This document shows, one piece after another, positions 16,056 to 23,938 of a stretch of 64,000 bases of DNA (the first letter of the stretch is position 1; every line of letters begins with the position of its first letter). The translations under genes and the position numbers were made by a program. Source of the DNA: Anaerorhabdus sp964386325 (GTDB lineage: Bacteria; Bacillota_I; Bacilli_A; Erysipelotrichales; Erysipelotrichaceae). The notes beneath the pieces are model-generated. The model had not been told where the DNA came from. It ran no database searches and was given only the letters and a program-made list of their open reading frames with translations. The DNA is taken from assembly GCA_964386325.1 (NCBI GenBank), contig CAYLQY010000010.1, positions 40,934 to 104,933 of the forward strand, written 5' to 3'.

Positions 16056-17021
16056 ATGAAAAAGTTATGTGGAATTGGTGAGGCGTTAATTGATTTTATT
16101 CCAAATGAAAAAGGAAGGCGTTTAAAAGAAGTAGAAAATTTTAAACAAGTGGCTGGGGGTGCTCCCGCTAATGTTTGCGGTGCTGTTTCGAAGTTGGGTG
16201 GACAATCAGTCTTTCTTACAAAACTCGGTGATGATGCATTTGGTGATGTCATTGTTGATGAATTAAATAAGAGTAATATTGATACTCGTTATATATTACG
16301 TACAAAAGACTACGATACATCGCTTGCGTTTGTTTCATTGCGTCTGGATGGTAATCGCGATTTTAAATTCTATCGTCGTACGGCTGCTGATTTACAATTC
16401 AAGCCAGAAGATATTGATTTAGCTGCTTTAGTAGATGTTGGGTTTATTCATTTTTGTAGCGTTTCTCTTGTTGATTCACCAATGAAAAAAGCACATCTAC
16501 AATTAATTGACTATGCGAATGAAAAAGGAATTAAAATAAGTTTTGATCCTAACTTAAGACTCTCCTTATGGGATGATGAGGAAGCATTGAAGAAAACAGT
16601 TTTAGAATTTTTGCCTTATGCTCATTGTATTAAGATTTCAGATGAAGAGTTAACTTTTATTACAGGCTATACAGATATTCATGATGCTCTCCCTTTATTT
16701 TTTAAAGACAAGTGTGAATACTTGTTGTACACAAAGGGAAAAGATGGTGTAACGCTCTATACAAAAGATAATCGAGAAATCAGTGTAAATGGATTGGTTG
16801 TGAATGCCGTTGATACAACAGGAGCAGGCGATAGTTTTATTGGTGCCTTCTTATTTAAACTATTGAATGATGATGTGAATCAATTATTAAGCCTTTCAGA
16901 TGAAACATTGTGTGAATATCTTGCCTTTGCGAATGCATATGCAGCTTTAACAACAACAAAAGAAGGTGCTCTAGCAGCGATGGCAGATAAAGATGAATTT
17001 GCAGCTTTTTATACAAAATAA
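16056..17021 (+). CDS. scrK: Fructokinase (PfkB family)
   Basis: Phosphorylates the fructose released by the GH32 enzyme to fructose-6-phosphate. The 321 aa have the ribokinase fold with GGAPANVCGAVSKLGG (~33-48), the DPNLR motif in SFDPNLRLSLW (~165) and the anion-hole/catalytic DTTGAGDSFIGAF (~254-266). ATG 16056 has AAGGAG upstream; the frame extends back inside the repressor gene but without a site. It starts 2 bp after the scrR stop, so the two are coupled. Only a weak hairpin follows the gene. Confidence 0.95.
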   Translation: MKKLCGIGEALIDFIPNEKGRRLKEVENFKQVAGGAPANVCGAVSKLGGQSVFLTKLGDDAFGDVIVDELNKSNIDTRYILRTKDYDTSLAFVSLRLDGNRDFKFYRRTAADLQFKPEDIDLAALVDVGFIHFCSVSLVDSPMKKAHLQLIDYANEKGIKISFDPNLRLSLWDDEEALKKTVLEFLPYAHCIKISDEELTFITGYTDIHDALPLFFKDKCEYLLYTKGKDGVTLYTKDNREISVNGLVVNAVDTTGAGDSFIGAFLFKLLNDDVNQLLSLSDETLCEYLAFANAYAALTTTKEGALAAMADKDEFAAFYTK

Positions 17022-17108
17022 AAGAAGGAATACATTTATTCCCTCAACACTTTAATTATACTACGAAAAAAACTTAAAAAATAGACCTTTCTTTTCTGTA
17101 GAATTTAC

Positions 17109-17446
17109 TATAATAAAGGTACAAGGAGATATTCCTTGTTAGATAGATTCTAAAGAGAGAATGAGTTGATTCTCGAGTTAATCTCAAGGAGGTTAAAGTA
17201 AATGGAACCAGGACAATTTGTAGTTTAGTAACATATGTTTAAATGATTTGTTTTTGAATAATATTTTTGTAAAAAGTATTTAATTGAATTGATTTTTGAA
17301 CATATTACAATAGTTTTAAAGCTTTAATGATTTAAAATGATTTAAAACGGGGAATCTGCATGAATTGTGGGTTCCTCTTTATTGTGTTTGGTGCTAAATT
17401 ATGGTATTTTATTATTGTGAATTTGTTGGCAAAACAGGGAGGATAT
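17109..17446 (+). promoter_or_regulatory. Promoter and long structured leader of the hydrogenase operon
   Basis: The gap 17022-17446 has no long gene. A TATAAT (17109-17114) places transcription start near 17121, exactly where hairpin ACAAGGA-GATAT-TCCTTGT (17121-17139) begins. Next come competing hairpins ATTCT/AGAAT (17147-17162) and GAGAAT/ATTCTC (17157-17174). A strong AAGGAGG then precedes a tiny ORF (17202-17228). After AT-rich sequence, GGGGAATC (17349-17356) can pair with GGTTCCTC (17370-17377) ahead of a T-rich stretch, a possible attenuator. The leader is about 325 nt. It matches no riboswitch class I recognise; a regulatory role is inference. Confidence 0.5.
17202..17228 (+). CDS. 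Putative 8-residue leader peptide
   Basis: ATG at 17202 opens an ORF encoding MEPGQFVV, then TAG. It has one of the best ribosome-binding sites in the window (AAGGAGG, 8 nt before ATG) and lies in the structured leader 218 nt upstream of the hydrogenase start. The codons show no run of one amino acid as in classical attenuators. It could be a leader peptide, or the remnant of a decayed gene. Confidence 0.35.
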   Translation: MEPGQFVV

Positions 17447-18907
17447 ATGTCGTTATTTAAACATGAAGCAAGACAATTTAAGTTCGATATCTTAAGAGAA
17501 ATAGCAGAAGAAGCTTTTGCAGACGAACTTGTTGAAGAAAAAGTTCAAGAATACAGTAGAAAGCTAATTTCAGGTACAAAAGCTGATTTTAGATGTTGTG
17601 TATATAAAGAACGTGAAATCTTGCGCCAAAGAGCTCGTTTAGCGATGGGTAAAATGGCGAATGATGCAGTAGACTACAATCCTCGTCAAATAGTACAAGT
17701 AATTGAAGCGGCTTGTGATGGATGTACAATCCGTAAGATACAAATTACCGATAACTGTCGTAAATGTATGGCAAAAAGTTGCATGGGTTCATGTAATTTT
17801 GGTGCTATTACAATGGGACCAACTCGGGCTCAAATTGATTATAGTAAATGTAAAGATTGTGGAGCTTGTGCAAGAAATTGTCCGTATAACGCAATTGTTG
17901 TAACAGAACGTCCATGTTCTCAGCATTGCCCAGTCGATGCAATTCGTTGGGATGAAGATGGAATTGCGATTATTGATGAAAAGAAATGTATTAACTGTGG
18001 AGGTTGCCAAGCAGCTTGTCCTTTTGGTGCGATTGAAGATATTTCTTGGATTGTTCCAGTTATCCAATTATTGCGATTAAAAACACCAACGTTTGCGATT
18101 ATTGCCCCTGCTATTCAAGGACAATTTGATAATGCAACATTACCGCAAATAAAGAAAGCTATCAAAGAACTTGGATTTAGTGAAGTTTATGAAGCTGCTA
18201 TTGGTGCAGATGCTGTAGCATATTATGAACAAGAAGAGTTGCAAGAACATATTGAAAAGGGAATACCATTAACAACATCATGTTGTCCAGCCTTTGTTAA
18301 TATGGCTAAATTACATTTCCCTGAACAATATGAGAAGAATGTTTCTACAACTGTTTCACCAATGATGGCGCTTGCTCGTAAATTAAAACAAGAAAATCCA
18401 GACCATGGAATTGTTTTCATAGGCCCATGTTTAGCAAAAAAACAAGAAGCAATGGAAGAATTTACGGCTGTTGACTATGTATTAACATTTGAAGAATTAG
18501 CTGCAATGCTTGTTTCTCAACATATTTTCTGTGAAGAACTCGAGCCAGATCCAAGTGATTATCCATCTATCTTTGGTCGTAATTTTGCCCAAGGTGGAGG
18601 CGTTGCAAAAGCGGTAGGTGAGGCTGCAAAGGAAAAAAATCAACCAGAGTTTAAGGCGGTTTATGCCGATGGTTGTTTTGAATGTAAGAAACAATTATTA
18701 CTGATGAAAGTTGGTAAGTTTGATGGAAATCTTTTAGAAGGAATGTGCTGTACAGGAGGCTGTGTAGCAGGACCGGCTAAAATAGAACCACCTAATGTTA
18801 CAAAGGCACGAATGAATAAAGAAAATATGGATCATAGCTGTAAAAATATACAAGAATCTCTCAAAGTATTCGACTTTAGCGATGTGCATATGCACCGTGA
18901 AAAATAG
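17447..18907 (+). CDS. [FeFe] hydrogenase, group B-like, with N-terminal 4Fe-4S domains
   Basis: Catalyses or senses H2/proton interconversion at an H-cluster. The 486 aa contain an N-terminal Cys-rich part (CDGCTIRKIQ, CRKCMAKSCMGSC, ~89-118), two ferredoxin clusters (CKDCGACARNCP ~136; CINCGGCQAACP ~180) and the H-cluster domain with L1 TTSCCPAF (~276), L2 GPCLAKKQEA (~325) and L3 GMCCTGGCVAGP (~431). These differ from the classical group A signatures (TSCCPGW, MPCTAKKxE) and resemble group B enzymes such as clostridial HydA3 types. ATG 17447 has GGGAGG 5 nt upstream; the longer in-frame start at 17360 has none. Maturases HydEFG are not in the window. Confidence 0.9.
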   Translation: MSLFKHEARQFKFDILREIAEEAFADELVEEKVQEYSRKLISGTKADFRCCVYKEREILRQRARLAMGKMANDAVDYNPRQIVQVIEAACDGCTIRKIQITDNCRKCMAKSCMGSCNFGAITMGPTRAQIDYSKCKDCGACARNCPYNAIVVTERPCSQHCPVDAIRWDEDGIAIIDEKKCINCGGCQAACPFGAIEDISWIVPVIQLLRLKTPTFAIIAPAIQGQFDNATLPQIKKAIKELGFSEVYEAAIGADAVAYYEQEELQEHIEKGIPLTTSCCPAFVNMAKLHFPEQYEKNVSTTVSPMMALARKLKQENPDHGIVFIGPCLAKKQEAMEEFTAVDYVLTFEELAAMLVSQHIFCEELEPDPSDYPSIFGRNFAQGGGVAKAVGEAAKEKNQPEFKAVYADGCFECKKQLLLMKVGKFDGNLLEGMCCTGGCVAGPAKIEPPNVTKARMNKENMDHSCKNIQESLKVFDFSDVHMHREK

Positions 18908-18919
18908 GAGGAAATGAAT

Positions 18920-19174
18920 ATGGTTAAGATTGAAGTATGTATCGGAAGTGCTTGTTATGTAAAAGGAAGTAATCAAGTAGTAACTATTTTACAATCCTTG
19001 GTTAAGGAAAACCAATGGGAAGAAAAAGTAGAAATCAAAGGTTCTTTCTGCATGCAATCATGTCAAGGTGGACATGGATTAGGTATTCGTATTAATGGTC
19101 GTCAATTATTAGGGGTAGGCTTACACAACGTTGAAGAAGTTTTAAAACAAGAGATAAGTGAAGCTTTATCATGA
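18920..19174 (+). CDS. [2Fe-2S] thioredoxin-like ferredoxin (NuoE/HymA C-terminal-like)
   Basis: An 84-aa thioredoxin-fold ferredoxin with four Cys ligands in VCIGSAC (~5-11) and FCMQSC (~42-47), and a Gly-rich loop GGHGLGIR. It resembles the 2Fe-2S domain of the complex I 24-kDa subunit and probably shuttles electrons between the two hydrogenases. ATG 18914 lies only 2 nt after AGGAGG, so ATG 18920 (8 nt) is preferred. The 3' end overlaps the next gene by 4 bp (ATGA), showing translational coupling. Confidence 0.9.
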   Translation: MVKIEVCIGSACYVKGSNQVVTILQSLVKENQWEEKVEIKGSFCMQSCQGGHGLGIRINGRQLLGVGLHNVEEVLKQEISEALS

Positions 19175-20847
19175 ATCATTACATAAGACTCGCTGAGTCT
19201 AATTGTCGAAACTGTTTACGATGCGTACGTGTATGTCCAACTAAAGCAATGACATACCTTGATCATCAACCTAAAATAATTGAAGATGAATGTATTCTAT
19301 GTGGCAAATGTTATACCATTTGCCCACATAGTGCAAAGAAAGTTAATAGTGATTTGCAATCAGTAAAAGATTGGCTAGCAAAAGGTGAAAAGGTGGTACT
19401 TAGTGTTGCACCTTCTTTTGTTGCGATATGGCCAAAATTTAAGCAATTAGAAAATGACTTAATTAAAAAAGGATTCTATAGCATTGAAGAAACTGCAATA
19501 GGAGCAAAACTAGTATCGGAATCTTATGCTTACTTAATAAGCGAAGGAAAAATGAAGAATATTATTTCTACATGTTGTCCTGCAGTAGTTTCATTGGTTG
19601 AAAAAGAATATGGTGATTTAGTTGATCAACTTGCGCCAATTGTTTCGCCGATGGTTGCTCATGGTAAAGATATTAAAAGTAGAATACCATCTGCAAAGGT
19701 AGTTTTCCTTTCGCCATGTATTGCGAAGCAAAAAGAGAAAGATGATGCACGTTTTAAGGACGCTATTGATGCGACAATTAGCATGCAAGATTTAATTTAT
19801 TTCGTAAAAGAAGAACAAACAAATGAAGAAACAAGTGAATGGGATGACTTCGATGGAAGTATTGCTCGTTTATATCCAACACCAGGAGGAATAATTAAGA
19901 CTTTACCGCGTGAAGGGTGTTATAAGAAAGTAAATGTAGAAGGTGTTGATCGTATTAAACAAGTACTTGATTCAATTCGTTCTGGTATGCTTGAAGGATA
20001 CTTTTTTGAATTAAGCGCATGTCATGAATCATGTATGGGTGGACCATTATTAGTTCATTGTGAACATAATGAATGGTTAGGTCAAAGTGTTATCCGAAGT
20101 AGTGTTGATGAAAATAAGAAAATACAAGAACAACAACCCAAAGATGATTTAATGACAACATGGGAAAATCAAAATATCCAACACCCTGTTCATCGTGAAT
20201 CGGAAATCCAAGATGTTTTATATATGATGGGAAAAACAACAGCTGATAAAGAATATAATTGTGGCGCTTGTGGTTATGAAACCTGCCGTGATAAAGCAAT
20301 CGCAGTAATTGAAGGAAAAGCAGATCCAAAGATTTGTCTTTTGAGTGCATTAGAAAGAGCAGAATCAGTTTCTAATCTAATTATTGAGAATACACCAAAT
20401 GGAATTATCGTACTTGATAATGAATGCAACATTGTAGAGATTAATCCAAGTGCAAAGATGTTATTGGATTTAGATATTGTAAATGTCGTAGGCATGCCAG
20501 TTCAAAGTATCCTACCTAGTAATGAATTAATCGAACTTATAAAAAATACGAGAAGAGTACAATATTATCGCTGTGCATATCCACAATATCATCGTATTCT
20601 TGAACATGCGATTATGAAACTTGAAGCTGAAGAATACTATGTTATTATCTTAATGGATTTGACTGTTGAAGAAACTAAAGAAAAAGTAATGAAACAAATT
20701 CGTCAACAAACAATTGAAATTACGCAACAAGTAATTGATGATCAAATGCGTACAGTACAAGAGATTGCGAGTTTATTAGGAGAGACAACAGCGAAATCAA
20801 AAGTTGCGCTCACAAAACTAAAGAAGGCGATGGAAGAGGATGAATAA
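19171..20847 (+). CDS. hydS: PAS-containing sensory [FeFe] hydrogenase (group C-like, HydS)
   Basis: A probable H2/redox sensor. The 558 aa comprise two 4Fe-4S motifs (CRNCLRCVRVCP ~12-23; CILCGKCYTICP ~41-52) and an H-cluster domain with L1 STCCPAV (~132), L2 SPCIAKQKE (~180) and L3 SACHESCMGGP (~281). An extra Cys-rich 4Fe-4S-like module (NCGACGYETC ~363), a PAS domain (about 393-490; SNLIIENTPNGIIVLD) and a C-terminal helical tail (about 500-558; QMRTVQEIASLLGE) follow. The H-cluster plus FeS plus PAS order defines the sensory group C. It overlaps its phosphatase partner by 8 bp. Signal transfer from hydrogenase to phosphatase via the PAS/helical tail is inference. Confidence 0.9.
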   Translation: MNHYIRLAESNCRNCLRCVRVCPTKAMTYLDHQPKIIEDECILCGKCYTICPHSAKKVNSDLQSVKDWLAKGEKVVLSVAPSFVAIWPKFKQLENDLIKKGFYSIEETAIGAKLVSESYAYLISEGKMKNIISTCCPAVVSLVEKEYGDLVDQLAPIVSPMVAHGKDIKSRIPSAKVVFLSPCIAKQKEKDDARFKDAIDATISMQDLIYFVKEEQTNEETSEWDDFDGSIARLYPTPGGIIKTLPREGCYKKVNVEGVDRIKQVLDSIRSGMLEGYFFELSACHESCMGGPLLVHCEHNEWLGQSVIRSSVDENKKIQEQQPKDDLMTTWENQNIQHPVHRESEIQDVLYMMGKTTADKEYNCGACGYETCRDKAIAVIEGKADPKICLLSALERAESVSNLIIENTPNGIIVLDNECNIVEINPSAKMLLDLDIVNVVGMPVQSILPSNELIELIKNTRRVQYYRCAYPQYHRILEHAIMKLEAEEYYVIILMDLTVEETKEKVMKQIRQQTIEITQQVIDDQMRTVQEIASLLGETTAKSKVALTKLKKAMEEDE

Positions 20848-22024
20848 CAAAGTCCATGTAGAAAGCTACTTTAAGTCGCTTAATAAAAAAAATGAAGAGC
20901 TTTGTGGAGATAAAGTAGAAATTAGAAGAAATGATGAATCCTTTGTCATGGTATTGGCAGATGGACTTGGTAGTGGAGTAAAAGCAAATATTTTATCAAC
21001 GCTTACTAGTACAATCATTGCTGAAATGGTTTCTTCGGGGGCATCTTTACAAGATGTTGTTGAGACAATAGCTGCAACACTTCCTGAATGTAAAGAACGT
21101 GGGATTGCATATTCGACGTTTACGATTCTTCAGGTGTTTTATGATGGAATGGCGCATTTAGTAGAATTTGATAATCCAGCAACAATATTTATACGCGATA
21201 GTCAAATACTTGAAACCACGCGTGAAGTACGTATGATTGGAAAACGAAAAATAACTGAAAGCACATTCCAAGTTAAAAAGAATGATTCACTAATTATGTT
21301 TTCAGATGGCATTATTCATGCTGGTATTGAACAAGCTTTAAATTTTGGATGGGATCATCCACAAGTTCAACAATTTCTTTTGGATTATACCAAACCCAAT
21401 GATACAGCTAAAGAAATTACGCGAATTTTATTAGCGAATGTTAATGATTTATATGGTGGTAGACCAGGTGACGATTCAACGGTAGCTTGTGCTAAAATAC
21501 TTGAAGCCAAGGAAACTAGAGTTATGGTTGGACCTCCGCTGGATGAACAAGATGACGCCAAAGTTGTGCAACGTCTACTAGAAGCTTCTGGGAAAAAGAT
21601 TTGTTGCGGGGGAACGACAAGTAATATTGTTTCGCGCATAACAGGAAATGAAATTGAAATGGAGAGCTTAGTATCTTTAGTATCAGATGTTCCTCCGATG
21701 GCATATATCAAAGGTATTGACTTGGTTACAGAAGGTGTCTTAACTCTTCAAAAAGTAAATAAATATTTAAGCCGCTGTGTTGAAAGCCAAGATTATCTTG
21801 AAGAATTACTACTCACAAAGGGCAAAGATGGTGCACTTTGTTTGGTAAAATGTTTCTTACAAGAATGTAGCCAAGTTACATTTATGGTTGGTCGATCTGA
21901 TAATCCAGCACATAATGCAATCGCATATTCGACAATATCATTGAATGCGAAAATACAATTAATTCGTGAAATGGCTGAAAATTTAAAACATTTAGGCAAG
22001 ATTGTGTCAATTGAATTATACTAG
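20840..22024 (+). CDS. PP2C/SpoIIE-type serine phosphatase of the hydrogenase operon
   Basis: A 394-aa protein. Residues ~1-215 are a SpoIIE/PP2C domain with metal-binding Asp motifs: VLADGLGSGVKAN (~35-47), MFSDGIIHAG (~154) and GRPGDDSTVAC (~208). The remaining ~180 residues form a separate conserved-looking domain (VGPPLDEQDD, CCGGTTSNIV, DVPPMAYIKGIDLVTEGVLTL) of unknown function. SpoIIE-type phosphatases usually act on anti-sigma antagonists or on kinase targets, so this would relay the HydS signal by dephosphorylating a protein encoded elsewhere (inference). It is the last gene of the operon; a terminator overlaps its end. Confidence 0.88.
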   Translation: MNNKVHVESYFKSLNKKNEELCGDKVEIRRNDESFVMVLADGLGSGVKANILSTLTSTIIAEMVSSGASLQDVVETIAATLPECKERGIAYSTFTILQVFYDGMAHLVEFDNPATIFIRDSQILETTREVRMIGKRKITESTFQVKKNDSLIMFSDGIIHAGIEQALNFGWDHPQVQQFLLDYTKPNDTAKEITRILLANVNDLYGGRPGDDSTVACAKILEAKETRVMVGPPLDEQDDAKVVQRLLEASGKKICCGGTTSNIVSRITGNEIEMESLVSLVSDVPPMAYIKGIDLVTEGVLTLQKVNKYLSRCVESQDYLEELLLTKGKDGALCLVKCFLQECSQVTFMVGRSDNPAHNAIAYSTISLNAKIQLIREMAENLKHLGKIVSIELY

Positions 22025-22047
22025 AATGCAATTGCATTCTTTTATTT
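22023..22047 (+). terminator. Terminator of the hydrogenase operon
   Basis: The perfect palindrome AGAATGCAATTGCATTCT (22023-22040) is followed by TTTATTT. It begins within the phosphatase stop region. Confidence 0.8.
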
Positions 22048-22112
22048 AAATCGAGGTAAATGTTAAGCATTCACAAATGAATTAGTTTATAATAATACAA
22101 GGAGTAGATGAT

Positions 22113-22715
22113 ATGAGAAAAGAGTTAGATATTTCGTTAATGAAATGGAAAAACAAGCCAACATATTACGTGGTAGGTAGAAGTCGCGTTATTTTTGAGA
22201 CGATGCCATTTACCGATTTATGGTCTAAAACATACTATGGATATACCCATAATAATGCGCATTCATTAACATTTAAAATCGAACAAAACTTTACATTTTC
22301 ATGTCATGTGCATTATAAATATAAAAAGCAATTTGATCAGGCGGGTTTAGTAATCTACGCCAATGATGATAACTGGTTTAAAATATGTGTCGAATACATT
22401 GATGAAAAATCATCCTTGCTAAGTACAGTGGTAACCTATCATGGATTCAGTGATCTTTCTTCATATGCAATAGGTAGTGCTGTAGATAGTATGTGGTATC
22501 GTGTATCACACGCTAATCAAAACATCTTAGTAGAGAATTCATTTGATGGAATTCATTATAAACAGATGCGCTTATTCCATATGAAATTTAGAGGCGATAA
22601 ATTTGAGGTAGGGTTGTTTGCGGCAAGTCCAAATGATTCATCATTCGATGTTGAATTTAAAGATATGATAGTAGAAGATTGTATATTGAAAGAAGTTAGA
22701 GGTGAAAACAAATGA
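22113..22715 (+). CDS. DUF1349-family (YesU-like) beta-sandwich protein
   Basis: A 200-aa protein of the DUF1349/concanavalin-like fold. Typical features are FETMPFTDLW, the FTFSCHVHY strand, FDQAGLVIYANDDNWFKICVEY (~78-100, family signature), SVVT-like strands and FEVGLFAASP (~170). Members bind or act near carbohydrates, but no enzymatic activity is established. There is no signal peptide, so it is cytoplasmic. AAGGAG precedes the ATG. It overlaps peptidase T by 4 bp, forming a three-gene coupled operon with pepT and a PfkB kinase. Confidence 0.85.
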   Translation: MRKELDISLMKWKNKPTYYVVGRSRVIFETMPFTDLWSKTYYGYTHNNAHSLTFKIEQNFTFSCHVHYKYKKQFDQAGLVIYANDDNWFKICVEYIDEKSSLLSTVVTYHGFSDLSSYAIGSAVDSMWYRVSHANQNILVENSFDGIHYKQMRLFHMKFRGDKFEVGLFAASPNDSSFDVEFKDMIVEDCILKEVRGENK

Positions 22716-23938
22716 GTGTTCAAGAAAGATTAATACGATATTGTAAAGTGAATACACAATCAGATCCAAATAGTGAAACTGTTCCATCATCAACAAGACA
22801 ATTTGATTTAGCTAATTTGTTGAAGAAAGAAATGGAAGAAATTGGTTTAGTTGATATTCAGCTTACAGATCAATGCTACTTGTATGGAACAATTCCGAGT
22901 ACAAGTGATGAAGAATGTGAAACAATTGGATTCATTGCACATATGGATACAGCTCCAGATTTTTCTGGTGAAAATGTAAATCCAAGAATTATTGAAAACT
23001 ATGATGGGCAAGATATTCAATTAAATGAACAAGTTACTCTTAGTATCAAAGACTTTCCAAATATGAAAAATTATGAAGGAAAAGATTTAATTGTGACTGA
23101 TGGTAATACGCTTTTAGGCGCTGATGATAAAGCGGGTATTGCGGAAATATTAGAAGCATGTGATTGGTTGATGAAACATCCTGAGATTAAACATGGAACA
23201 ATTAAAGTTGCATTTACACCAGATGAAGAAATAGGACGTGGAGCTGACTGTTTTGATGTTGAAGGATTTGGCTGTGATTTTGCATACACACTAGATGGTG
23301 GAGAAGTAAATATTGTCGCGGATGAAACATTCAATGCGGCAAGTGCAGATATCCATATTAAAGGATTTAGTATTCATCCCGGATCGGCAAAAGATAAAAT
23401 GATTAATGCATTAAATATCGCTCAAGAATTTCATGCATTGTTACCAAAAGATGCACGACCAGAACATACCGAAGGTCGTGAAGGTTTCTATCATTTACAT
23501 GACATGAGTGGAAATGTTGAAGAAGCGAATCTTCATTATATTTTAAGAAATCATGATTTAAGAAAATTAGAGTTACAAAAAGAATCACTCTACTTAGCAA
23601 AAGAATATATTAATAAATTGTATAAACGTGATTTAGTTGATGTTATCATTCATGATGAATATCGTAATATGCACGAAATTCTTAAGGATAATCCAAGACC
23701 TGTAGAAATTGCGAAGAAAGCATTAACATTGCTTGGTTTACCTGTTGAGATGGAAAGTATTCGTGGGGGAACTGATGGAGCTACCCTTACATTCAAAGGA
23801 TTACCATGTCCAAATCTAGGAACAGGTGGTGGGAACTACCATGGACGTTATGAATACTGTTGTATTCAAGAAATGGAACAAGCAGTTCAATGTGTGTTGA
23901 ATATAGTTGAATTAGTTTCAGCGAAGGAGGAACTATGA
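22712..23938 (+). CDS. pepT: Peptidase T (tripeptide aminopeptidase)
   Basis: Zinc aminopeptidase of family M20B that removes the N-terminal residue of tripeptides in the cytoplasm. At 408 aa it is of normal length. Metal ligands and catalytic residues are seen in FIAHMDTAPDFSG (~75-87), LGADDKAGIAEI (~137-148), TPDEEIGRGAD (~170-180) and TLDGGEVN (~195); the C-terminal His lies in NLGTGGGNYHGRYEY (~370-384). An internal dimerisation domain spans about 205-320. It overlaps both neighbours by 4 bp (ATGA). Confidence 0.97.
   Translation: MSVQERLIRYCKVNTQSDPNSETVPSSTRQFDLANLLKKEMEEIGLVDIQLTDQCYLYGTIPSTSDEECETIGFIAHMDTAPDFSGENVNPRIIENYDGQDIQLNEQVTLSIKDFPNMKNYEGKDLIVTDGNTLLGADDKAGIAEILEACDWLMKHPEIKHGTIKVAFTPDEEIGRGADCFDVEGFGCDFAYTLDGGEVNIVADETFNAASADIHIKGFSIHPGSAKDKMINALNIAQEFHALLPKDARPEHTEGREGFYHLHDMSGNVEEANLHYILRNHDLRKLELQKESLYLAKEYINKLYKRDLVDVIIHDEYRNMHEILKDNPRPVEIAKKALTLLGLPVEMESIRGGTDGATLTFKGLPCPNLGTGGGNYHGRYEYCCIQEMEQAVQCVLNIVELVSAKEEL

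Noticed and set aside
17031..17046. GGAATA/TATTCC hairpin after scrK as a terminator
   Set aside because: The stem is short and followed by CTCAACAC rather than a T run.
17360..17446. 29-residue N-terminal extension of the group B-like hydrogenase
   Set aside because: No ribosome-binding site before ATG 17360, while GGGAGG lies 5 nt before ATG 17447; the extension is hydrophobic and unlike the family.
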